The notes under the pieces are model-generated. The model ran no database searches, was not told the origin of the DNA, and saw only the letters and a list, made by a program, of their open reading frames with translations. A DNA stretch of 36,352 nt from Flavobacteriales bacterium (GTDB lineage Bacteria; Bacteroidota; Bacteroidia; Palsa-965): positions 1 to 36,352 of the forward strand of contig NSIF01000016.1 in NCBI GenBank assembly GCA_002737665.1. Reading direction: 5' to 3'. How positions within the stretch are numbered: position 1 is the stretch's first letter; the number at the start of each line of letters is the position of its first letter. Positions 10,000 through 18,111 of the stretch are shown piece by piece. A program made the position numbers and the translations under genes.

Positions 10000-11379
10000 C
10001 TAATTATATTTTCTGAACACAGGTTTTATAGCACGTCCTACTAAATATTTTTCCACACCATCATGCAGCGCAGCTTTATAAACTTTCAATGATTTTTCGA
10101 CAGCAGCAAGCGTCAAATCTAATTCAGTTGAACCATGTGAATAAGAAAGTGCTACCCAAGGAATTAAGACTCCGTTCTTGATCATTTCTTGAGAAAACAA
10201 AGTTCTAAATTCAAGTGACGCTTGACCATTTTTATCTTTCGTAAAATAATAAGGTGAACAGGCGAAACCTTCAGCACTGAAATTATTCTCAATACCAAGG
10301 TTTTTTGATATTGAATTCATTCCTGTAATTAACTTTTTACCATAATCCCACAAATGTGAAGTTACAGCTAAGGTCTTGTAAACCTCCACCGTCTTTATAA
10401 ATGCCCCAAAAGCCGACATTTCAGATCCATGTGTAGTTGAAATCAAAAAAACGCGTTCAGCACCCTCATTACGAATTCCGCCAAGATCCATGATTTCTTT
10501 TTTACCAACAAGTGCAGCCAATGCAAATCCATTTGCCATTCCTTTTCCAAACGTAGCCAAATCGGGCTCAATATCATACACCTTCATTGCGCCCTGCAAA
10601 TCCCACCGAAAGCCTGTAATCATTTCATCCAAAATAAAAACAGCACCATTTTTTTTACAGAGTGCTTTTACCTGATGAAGAAAATTTAATGTTTTAGCTG
10701 TACATGCTATTTTATCTGTACAAGTTGTTTTATTTCCACAAGCTGTTTTATCTAAAATAAGTTTCCCATCGCCAGCACAAGGAGAAACAAAAGTTGCGGG
10801 TTCAAGAATAACACATGCAATTTGATTTGGATATTCCGCAAATAATTTTTCAAGCGAAGCAATATCATTGTAATTAAATTTCAAACTATTCGCCTTTTCC
10901 TCAGAAGGAATGCCTTTATCCATTGGAGTAGTGCCAATAAACCAATCGTCATACGTAAAGAAAGGATGTTCTGCAGCCATCGCTACAAATTTCTTTCCAG
11001 TATAGGCACGTGCAAGTTTGACAGCTGCTGTGGTAACAATTGAACCGTTCTTAGCAAACTTAACCTGATCTGCCCATGGGAAAAGACTAACCATTAATTC
11101 CGCCGCTTCTAATTCAGACAAGGAAGCACGTGTAAGGTTATTGCCCTTTCTAATTTCTGCAATACCAGCTTCAGAAATTTCATCGTAATTATAACCAACA
11201 GTTACAGAACGCAAGCCCATTCCATAATCCAAAAATTTATTTCCATCGGGATCAAATACATAAGCACCTTTTCCGTGAGACAGAATTTGAGGTGCATTCA
11301 AAGGATATTGATCATCGCCACGACTGTAGGTATGAGCGCCACCAGGAATTACTTTATTTAATCGATCACTGTAATTCAT
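10000..11379 (-). CDS. Class III PLP aminotransferase, glutamate-1-semialdehyde 2,1-aminomutase-like
   Basis: PGGAHTYSRGDDQYP, KFAKNGSIVTTAAVKLARAYTG, FILDEMITGFR, FGKGMANGFALAALVG (PLP lysine). Confidence 0.87.
   Translation of the reverse strand: MNYSDRLNKVIPGGAHTYSRGDDQYPLNAPQILSHGKGAYVFDPDGNKFLDYGMGLRSVTVGYNYDEISEAGIAEIRKGNNLTRASLSELEAAELMVSLFPWADQVKFAKNGSIVTTAAVKLARAYTGKKFVAMAAEHPFFTYDDWFIGTTPMDKGIPSEEKANSLKFNYNDIASLEKLFAEYPNQIACVILEPATFVSPCAGDGKLILDKTACGNKTTCTDKIACTAKTLNFLHQVKALCKKNGAVFILDEMITGFRWDLQGAMKVYDIEPDLATFGKGMANGFALAALVGKKEIMDLGGIRNEGAERVFLISTTHGSEMSAFGAFIKTVEVYKTLAVTSHLWDYGKKLITGMNSISKNLGIENNFSAEGFACSPYYFTKDKNGQASLEFRTLFSQEMIKNGVLIPWVALSYSHGSTELDLTLAAVEKSLKVYKAALHDGVEKYLVGRAIKPVFRKYN
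10692..10745 (-). repeat. Three degenerate 18-bp tandem repeats inside the aminotransferase CDS
   Basis: ttttagctgtacatgcta / ttttatctgtacaagttg / ttttatttccacaagctg; encodes KTACGN-KTTCTD-KIACTA. Confidence 0.75.
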
Positions 11380-11488
11380 AATAAATGAAATTCAAAAAAG
11401 AAAAAAACAAATCTCAATATATTTTGAGAAAATTTAGATTTCAACCTTTTGATTTATAATTCTTTTATTGATTTTTATAATTTGATTT

Positions 11489-12220
11489 TTATTCTAAAGT
11501 TCCCTCTTCTTTTGCTTTCATTAATGTTTCAATGAGCATAAAATCAACAAGATCGTCAATTTCAAATGATTTCCATTTTGGCATTTCAAATCCCAATGTT
11601 TTTTCGTGATAAAATGTTTTACGCTGGCGTAGAGCTGTCACCTTGGAAATATACATACTCCCTTCAAAAAAATAAACGTCGTCAATTTCCTGTCTACGTT
11701 TGAATATGAAATTTTCACCTGCATACGAAGTGATGAAATGTTCTTTGTTTTTCAATGCAAGAAATGCAGGATTGCCGCTCTCCGTTCTGCAAATTCCTAC
11801 TACACTTTCAGCACCCTCTGTATGTTGTAACAAATTAAATGCGCTAAGAATATCCTGATCATCTCGCTGTGGCGATGTGGCTTCCAACATACACACATAA
11901 TCAAACTCCTCCCCTACATTCTCAAAATAAGCTAAAGCATGTAAAACAACATCTATTGATGTCGAAGTATCTGTCGCTAATTCAAGCGGACGCATAAAAG
12001 GAACTTCAGCATTGAATTGAAGTGCAACATCAGCTATTTCCTGACTATCAGTTGAAACAACAACCCTTCCATTTATTTTTTCTGCAACAGCCAAAGCCGT
12101 TTCAATAGTCCAAGCAACTAATGGTTTTCCCAACATCGGAAGTGTATTTTTCCCCGGAAGCCCTTTGCTTCCACCACGTGCAGGAATTAAAAATAAAACA
12201 CTCGGCTTAGTTGGAGTCAT
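11489..12220 (-). CDS. neuA: Acylneuraminate (CMP-nonulosonate) cytidylyltransferase, NeuA/LegF/PseF-like
   Basis: FLIPARGGSKGLPGKNTLPMLGKPLVAWTIETA, VVVSTDSQEIADVA, CMLEATSPQRDDQDI. ORF reaches 12247; ATG at 12220 precedes the conserved start. Confidence 0.87.
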   Translation of the reverse strand: MTPTKPSVLFLIPARGGSKGLPGKNTLPMLGKPLVAWTIETALAVAEKINGRVVVSTDSQEIADVALQFNAEVPFMRPLELATDTSTSIDVVLHALAYFENVGEEFDYVCMLEATSPQRDDQDILSAFNLLQHTEGAESVVGICRTESGNPAFLALKNKEHFITSYAGENFIFKRRQEIDDVYFFEGSMYISKVTALRQRKTFYHEKTLGFEMPKWKSFEIDDLVDFMLIETLMKAKEEGTLE

Positions 12221-13679
12221 TGAGCTTTCGCGTTTTGAAAATGGCACTTACTGCTTTAAGAATACTATTTTGTTCTTCAGCAGAAATAGTAACTGAAGAA
12301 GGCAAACTTATTCCATTTCTTGAAAGGTGATCGGTCACAGGAAATGTTTGTCCATTTCTTACATATTCTAAATAAGGTGGCATAGCATGTAGCGGATAAA
12401 AAACGGGGCGAGTTTCTACTCCATTCTTCATTAACTTTTCTATTAATTCATCACGCGATACACCACCTTTAGGATCAATAATTGCTGTGTACAGCCAATA
12501 ACCATTAAACGCCCATTCCATTTCAGGTGGAATCGTAATATGCGTATTGACACTTAAACCCGCATTATAAACAGCAGCCATGTTTCTTTTCGCTTTCACA
12601 AATTCATCTAATCGTTCCAATTGAGCAACACCAATAGCAGCTTGAATATTTGTCATGCGATAATTAAATCCAACGAAATCGTGCCAATATCTTTTTTGTT
12701 TCGACATTCCATGATCACGAAGTACCATTGCTTTGTTACAAACATTTTCATCTTTAAATAAAACCATTCCACCTTCACCTGTTGTAATTGTTTTATTTCC
12801 GAAGAAACTAAAAGTTGCTGCATCTCCAAATGAGCCAACATGCTGACCTTTATAAAGCGCACCCAAAGCTTCAGCACAATCTTCAATCACTAACAAATTA
12901 TGTTCTTTGGCAATTGCCATCAATTCATCCATGTGACAAGGATGTCCATAAATATGGACAGGCATTATGGCTTTTGTTTTTGGAGTAATTAATTTTTTAA
13001 CTGCCTCCGGAGAAAGTGTCCAGGTTTCAGCATCAACATCTGCAATAACAGGCGTTGCTCCTGTGTAAATGACTCCGTTAATTGATGCAGCAAACGTTAA
13101 ATCAGGTACAATTACTTCATCGCCTTCACCAATTCCAAGTGCGACAAGCGCAAGGTGAATAGCAACAGTTCCATTGCTAACAGCAACACCGTATTGCATG
13201 GCAGAATATTCAGCAAATACTTGTTCGAATTTTTTTACGTAAGCACCTTGAGAAGAAATCCATCCTGTGGTAATACATTCGGTAACATATTTTAATTCGT
13301 TACCATTCAACAATGGAGTCATTACAGGAATACGATGCGCCCTTGTAAAACTTGCATAATCAACAGGTACATTATTTTCATCGACAAGTGGAATATGTCT
13401 AATCCGATCGGTTATTGTTGCTTGAATCTGATCTATTGGCGTGGTAACAGGTAAGGATGTGTATTTTGTCTGCATGACATCCATCACTTTACTCTCCACC
13501 GATTTACCATCAATCAAAGCACGACGAATATCTCCATCTGTAACTACACCAATTAATTTACCAGATTGGTCAACTACGAAACAAGTTCCCTGTGCATTGG
13601 AATCGATAATTTTAAGGGCATCCTTTACTGCTCGATCGGCGGTAATAATGAATTCATTAATTTCAGGACTGTGGCTCAT
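12207..13679 (-). CDS. CBS-domain pair fused to DegT/DnrJ/EryC1/StrS sugar aminotransferase
   Basis: N-term CBS: FVVDQSGKLIGVVTDGDIRRAL, RIRHIPLVDENN. C-term: GWISSQGAYVKKFE, VSNGTVAIHLAL, VIEDCAEALGA, FSFFGNKTITTGEGGM, YRMTNIQAAIG. Confidence 0.9.
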   Translation of the reverse strand: MSHSPEINEFIITADRAVKDALKIIDSNAQGTCFVVDQSGKLIGVVTDGDIRRALIDGKSVESKVMDVMQTKYTSLPVTTPIDQIQATITDRIRHIPLVDENNVPVDYASFTRAHRIPVMTPLLNGNELKYVTECITTGWISSQGAYVKKFEQVFAEYSAMQYGVAVSNGTVAIHLALVALGIGEGDEVIVPDLTFAASINGVIYTGATPVIADVDAETWTLSPEAVKKLITPKTKAIMPVHIYGHPCHMDELMAIAKEHNLLVIEDCAEALGALYKGQHVGSFGDAATFSFFGNKTITTGEGGMVLFKDENVCNKAMVLRDHGMSKQKRYWHDFVGFNYRMTNIQAAIGVAQLERLDEFVKAKRNMAAVYNAGLSVNTHITIPPEMEWAFNGYWLYTAIIDPKGGVSRDELIEKLMKNGVETRPVFYPLHAMPPYLEYVRNGQTFPVTDHLSRNGISLPSSVTISAEEQNSILKAVSAIFKTRKLNDSN

Positions 13680-13699
13680 TAATTTTTAATTTCTGATAT

Positions 13700-13707
13700 C
13701 AAAGTTA
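13700..13707 (-). promoter_or_regulatory. Putative -7 element TAACTTTG upstream of the CBS-aminotransferase
   Basis: caaagtta on + strand, 20 nt before the start codon, in a 59-bp gap. Confidence 0.35.
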
Positions 13708-13738
13708 CAATAATTGGGGTAAAAATTGGACAAGCATT

Positions 13739-15013
13739 TTAAAAAGCAATTTTAGAAAACAACAGATTTTCCAATCCTTTCAATTCAGCTGCACTTTGTT
13801 TTCTAACCTCCAAAACATGCAATGACTGAGGTACTTGTTTTAAAAAGGGTAAAAACCAGTAATTCTCATCAAACGGTTTATTATTGTCTTGTAAGCCATC
13901 ATTATCAGAATGATGAATACAACGAGTAAAAGGAAGGATTTTTTGAGTCGCCTCAGCTAAATTAAAATTTAACGTATTAGCGGAAACTTTTAAATGGGCT
14001 GTGTCGAACAATATGCCACATCGCGGGTCAGCAATTTCCTCAATCATAAGCAACATTTCATCGGCTTCTACATTCAGTAATGGATTTAAGCCGTTCGTAT
14101 AAACATTCATTTTTGCTAACACATTATTTTCCAACAAAAAACCAGTAGGTAAATCCAATGTTGCATGGAGCACTTCACGAATTGATGCCAAAAAATAATG
14201 CCAATGCTTTGCACGATCAAATGAAGCTATTTTACTTAGTTCTTTGCCAAGTTCAGCAGGTTGAGGATCGACACAAAAGCCAGCATGAGCGGAAAAAAAA
14301 GGAGCACCAACCGCAAAACTCAATTGTATTCCACGAACACAATGCGAAATTGATTTTCGACGAATTTCTTCGTCGCCACTACCTAAATTTAAAACAAAAG
14401 GAATTTCAGGCGCAGGGAAATAATTATGAGCAAATCGTTTGATTGGCGCGTTTAAAAATAATTCCTCTAGCTCTGGACTAAATGCCATGCCAGAAGAAAA
14501 TTCCAGAATAAAATTATTTTCTTTTGCAACATCAATGATATTTTCTGCCGTCTGTCCCGCGAACGCAAGAGAACTTATTACTGCTTGCTTCGAAACGGGT
14601 AGCTGCCATTCATAAAACCCAAATAATTCTTTTTTTTCTATGAGTTGAAAATCAAACTGCTCATACAATTTTATGGCTGCTTCATTCACATGATCAACAG
14701 CTAACTTTACTTTAGATAATCCAATGGAGCTTGCAGAAGCCATCAACCGGCCCATCATTATTCTTCCCAATCCTTTTCCAATGGAATTACTCTTAACCGC
14801 AATACCTAACCAAATTGTTTCTCCTTCCCTATCGAGATGTCCATATGCTTTAACATCGCCATCCTCTTCAATGACCCAGGTACAAAGGTGGTTTTCAATA
14901 ACTGTAAATGGGCGAGAAGAAAAATAGCGAAAGGAGTCCAATGATTTGCCGGCCTGAGCAACAAATTGCTCAAGTAATATAATGTTCGAACTGTTAACGC
15001 GAATAAATTTCAT
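13739..15013 (-). CDS. GNAT N-acetyltransferase fused to xylose-isomerase-like TIM barrel (AP_endonuc_2 type)
   Basis: aa 1-~137 GNAT (GIAVKSNSIGKGLGRIMMGRLM, NEAAIKLYEQFDFQ); aa ~145-424 TIM barrel with HAGF, LLENN, ILFDTAHL, IHHSDNDG, HVLEVR metal-ligand-type motifs. Confidence 0.75.
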   Translation of the reverse strand: MKFIRVNSSNIILLEQFVAQAGKSLDSFRYFSSRPFTVIENHLCTWVIEEDGDVKAYGHLDREGETIWLGIAVKSNSIGKGLGRIMMGRLMASASSIGLSKVKLAVDHVNEAAIKLYEQFDFQLIEKKELFGFYEWQLPVSKQAVISSLAFAGQTAENIIDVAKENNFILEFSSGMAFSPELEELFLNAPIKRFAHNYFPAPEIPFVLNLGSGDEEIRRKSISHCVRGIQLSFAVGAPFFSAHAGFCVDPQPAELGKELSKIASFDRAKHWHYFLASIREVLHATLDLPTGFLLENNVLAKMNVYTNGLNPLLNVEADEMLLMIEEIADPRCGILFDTAHLKVSANTLNFNLAEATQKILPFTRCIHHSDNDGLQDNNKPFDENYWFLPFLKQVPQSLHVLEVRKQSAAELKGLENLLFSKIAF

Positions 15014-15026
15014 TTTAAAAATGTAA

Positions 15027-16049
15027 TTAGAAATTAAAATCTTGCAAATCAGTTCCAGTAAACGCCTCGTCCTTATTCACATCTTTCAATAATTTCTTCC
15101 CAATAACTAATTCCAACATTTTGGGTGCTAATCCATTTGCCGGACGTTTAAATCCGATATGTTCTGCAGAAAGAATTGTTCCTTTTTTTAAGTCTAATTT
15201 AGCAACTATACTTCTGCGCATACCGAAAGTATTTTTTACTTCAGCAGCCGATGGGTTTTTGATTCCGTCACCAATACATTTTTCAATGTTTCGTACACCC
15301 TGAATTAATTCCAAGAATTCCTTTGGCTCCAGAGAACTGGAATGGTCAGGACCGGGCAATTCTTTATTGAGTGTAAAATGTTTCTCAATTACTTCAGCGC
15401 CTAAAGCAACCGCTGCAAAACACGCATAATTATTAGGTACATGATCCGAATAGCCGATTGTGACATTTAACTCATCGCGCATCGTTATCATGGCGCTGAT
15501 GTTTGTGTCTTCAATTTTTGAAGGATAATCGGTGTTGCATTGCAATACAACTAAATTTTTATTTCCTGTACTGTGAATGGCTTCAACCGCTTCTCTCACT
15601 TCTTGCATCGTTGCCATTCCTGTCGAAATAATTAGCTGCTTGCCAAATTTTGCAACATATTTCAAGAACGGTGTTTCCACTAATTGGCCGGAAGCAATTT
15701 TGAATCCGTCAACACCAATACTGTTCAATAAATCAGCATCTTCTAAATTATAGGGAGTCGACAAAAAACGGATTCCTTTTTTATCGCAATGATCTTTAAT
15801 AGTTTTGAAAGCATCTCGACTCAATTCGAGTTTTTTCAACATATCGAATTGCGATTCATTTTTATCAGTCACTTGAAGCTGGTAATTTGCTTTGGGTGAA
15901 TTGGCAGTAACAATTTGTTCCGCCCTGAAAGTCTGAAATTTCACACAATCAGCACCAATCTCAACAGCTTTATCAACCAGTTGCAGTGCTAATTCAAGAC
16001 TTCCATTGTGATTCACACCCGCCTCAGCAATTATAAAAACTCTTACCAT
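15027..16049 (-). CDS. neuB: Sialic-acid-like (nonulosonate) synthase, NeuB/LegI family, with C-terminal SAF domain
   Basis: FIIAEAGVNHNGSLELALQLVDKAVEIGADCVKFQTF, ISTGMATMQEV, IGYSDHV, EKHFTLNKELPGPDHSSSLEP, RRSIVAKLDLKKGTIL. Confidence 0.93.
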   Translation of the reverse strand: MVRVFIIAEAGVNHNGSLELALQLVDKAVEIGADCVKFQTFRAEQIVTANSPKANYQLQVTDKNESQFDMLKKLELSRDAFKTIKDHCDKKGIRFLSTPYNLEDADLLNSIGVDGFKIASGQLVETPFLKYVAKFGKQLIISTGMATMQEVREAVEAIHSTGNKNLVVLQCNTDYPSKIEDTNISAMITMRDELNVTIGYSDHVPNNYACFAAVALGAEVIEKHFTLNKELPGPDHSSSLEPKEFLELIQGVRNIEKCIGDGIKNPSAAEVKNTFGMRRSIVAKLDLKKGTILSAEHIGFKRPANGLAPKMLELVIGKKLLKDVNKDEAFTGTDLQDFNF

Positions 16050-16054
16050 AGGAT

Positions 16055-16062
16055 CAAAGGTA
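16055..16062 (-). promoter_or_regulatory. Putative -7 element TACCTTTG immediately upstream of neuB
   Basis: caaaggta on + strand, 5 nt from the ATG at 16049; implies an essentially leaderless transcript if real. Confidence 0.3.
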
Positions 16063-16338
16063 GGAAATTGACAGAAAAAATTCCCCCGACCAAAGCGAGA
16101 GAATTAAAGGATTTTTAAGCTAATTTATTTCAATGTATCAATTATCCTATTTTCAGGATTTTTTATTAAGTTTTACGTTCTCTTTAAAACATAAAAAGTA
16201 CAATTTTACAAAAGTACAATGACAAAAAAATCAGCAAAATCAAAAGTCTCAGATTACCAACACTGAACTTGATACGAAGCACAAAACTTCATTTAACCAA
16301 GAATTGCTTAACATAGGAGGTGCTGTTATGGGCTGGTT

Positions 16339-16935
16339 TTATTCTTTTATTACTTTAAATGATTGTTTCATATTCTCTCCCACGCTCAACAAATAAATAC
16401 CAGTCGATAGGCCGCCCAGTTCAATAATAGTATTCTCTGAGTTAATTTTTCCAGATAAAACTGATTTCCCAGTGCTGTCATAAACAGTATAAACAGAACC
16501 TAATGATTTTGCGTCTGCTTTTACATTGATTTGGTTCTCAGCTGGATTAGGATAGACTAAGAAATTATTTTCTTTTACTATTTCATTTATTCCAACACTA
16601 AGGCACAACTGTATTGTGTATCCTCCTGTATTTACTGGTTGTGTTATACAAACCATAGGGCAAGAACAAGGAATTGATGGAGAAACACAAATTATCATAC
16701 TATCCGTTGGTGAATTTGATTGAACAGTGGCTGACCATATATGTATAGAAGGGGTGGAGGTACTATCTACTGAGTTCCATATAACACTGCCTACTCCTGT
16801 AGCATCATACCATGTACCGGATACAGTATAAGGGCAATTACCTGGATTGATAATATAAATCGAAAAACTAGTGCTTTGAGAAAAAGTAACGGTAGTCAAT
16901 AAAAGTAAAATTGAGCTTAAGAAGAAATGTTTCAT
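16339..16935 (-). CDS. Secreted protein with type IX secretion (Por) C-terminal sorting domain
   Basis: Signal peptide MKHFFLSSILLLLTTVTFSQS; C-term NNFLVYPNPAENQINVKAD...VYDSTGKSVLSGKI...LSTGIYLLSVGENMKQSFKVIKE. Confidence 0.88.
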   Translation of the reverse strand: MKHFFLSSILLLLTTVTFSQSTSFSIYIINPGNCPYTVSGTWYDATGVGSVIWNSVDSTSTPSIHIWSATVQSNSPTDSMIICVSPSIPCSCPMVCITQPVNTGGYTIQLCLSVGINEIVKENNFLVYPNPAENQINVKADAKSLGSVYTVYDSTGKSVLSGKINSENTIIELGGLSTGIYLLSVGENMKQSFKVIKE

Positions 16936-16986
16936 ATAGGATGATTTAATTTTATCCCTACTCTTATGACTTTTCGGAATATGCCC

Positions 16987-17102
16987 CGTTTATTAAAGTT
17001 GTTTCTGGTCTCAGCTTTTCCACTTCAAATATACTAAAACTTACCTCTAACGTTTGAGTGAAGCTATAAAAAGTGTTTATCGATAAGTCAAAGATACATT
17101 TT
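16987..17102. repeat. Dispersed intergenic repeat, copy A
   Basis: 55-nt core 17048-17102 matches 23937-23991 with 4 mismatches (last 36 nt identical); flanking block 16987-17009 matches 23752-23773. Confidence 0.85.
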
Positions 17103-17198
17103 AAAAGCAAATCACAATCCGAGTCCGCTATTAGCCCCCGTTACTACTTTTGTTTTCAATGTGTAAATGCGATTTAATAATTGATATTTTACAAACAT

Positions 17199-17669
17199 TT
17201 AGTAGTTCAAATACCAAATGCTACCCGTTAAAATACTTGCAAAACTAATCCAAATTAAGTATGGTATTTGAATGTAGGCTGCTATTTTATTGATTTTTCG
17301 GAAAATAATAATCATAAAAAGAATAGTTAGCCAAAGTAGAATAATTTCTATCAATTAAATTCCTAATGCGTGAAATTTAAAAAACAGAAAATTCCAAAAG
17401 AAATTTAAAGAAAACTGAAGCGCAAAAATGATGATACCAATATTCCGTATTTTAGTTTTTGGGGACAGTAGAATCACATGGATTGAATAACCCATTAATG
17501 CATATAAAATAGGCCATACAAATATAAAAAGGTATGTCGGCGGACTAAAGTCTAGTGTTTTTAAAGAAGATGTCTACTCGTTATTGCCTGCAGCAGTTAG
17601 TGTGCCGCCAATACCGCCAATAAATAAACAGAGGATAACACAGATTACTAGATGTACTGCTTTTTTCAT
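17199..17669 (-). pseudogene. TspO/MBR-family tryptophan-rich sensory protein homologue with two in-frame stop codons
   Basis: Continuous minus frame MKKAVHLVICVILCLFIGGIGGTLTAAGNNE*TSSLKTLDFSPPTYLFIFVWPILYALMGYSIHVILL...FALQFSLNFFWNFLFFKFHALGI*LIEIILLWLTILFMIIIFRKINKIAAYIQIPYLIWISFASILTGSIWYLNY*; stops at 17574-17576 and 17355-17357. Confidence 0.85.
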
Positions 17670-17713
17670 TGTATCAAAATTAATTTAATTTTTCAACATA
17701 GATACTTTGGTTG

Positions 17714-17895
17714 TCTTAGAATTGCAGCTAACGGTTTCGGATTTGGCGAAGGTTGCGATTTTCACCACAAACCGGCAGGCAGGCAGATGTTCATACGAAG
17801 CACACACTTCAAATGTAGAAAAAAGTTTCTACGAATCACGTAACCCGCCATTATGCCAAACCACTGAACTACCACTTTCGGGCAGCTACTGTGAT
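17714..17895. repeat. Bacteroidetes-type intergenic repeat region with (GGCA)3 tract and hairpin
   Basis: ggcaggcaggcag at 17774-17786; gtagaaa-aaag-tttctac hairpin 17815-17832; ATACGAAGCACA (17793-17804) also at 16272-16283. Confidence 0.4.
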
Positions 17896-18111
17896 GGTGC
17901 GTTTTTTATTTGTAATTGTTCGTTATGTTTTAAAACAGTCCTATTTTAACTTACCCCAAAGTTTACTATTAAAACAAAGTAAAGTGTTACATAATTAGTT
18001 AAAAAGTTGTCAAATTACCACATAAAAAAGATTTGGATTGGATTAATTCGAAAAAAAAATCATTTTGTATTTTATTTGATATATTTTTAGGACTTATTTG
18101 ATTTAAAGAGT

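Noticed and set aside
11380-11488. AT-rich gap between neuA and aminotransferase as a terminator or riboswitch
   Set aside because: Only a weak A/T hairpin visible, no convincing structure or known motif.
14158-14442. 94-aa + strand ORF
   Set aside because: Antisense inside the GNAT-TIM fusion, no domain.
16329-16400. AGGAGG followed by ATG (aggaggtgctgttatgggc) on + strand
   Set aside because: Resulting frame is only about 22 codons and runs antisense into the T9SS gene; Bacteroidetes rarely use strong SD; likely chance or repeat sequence.
17774-17786. GGCA tandem repeat as possible CRISPR or phase-variable coding tract
   Set aside because: Only three units, no spacers and not in a credible CDS.
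17652-17949. Two short + strand ORFs (63 and 80 aa)
   Set aside because: Lie in the repeat-like intergenic patch, no protein signature.
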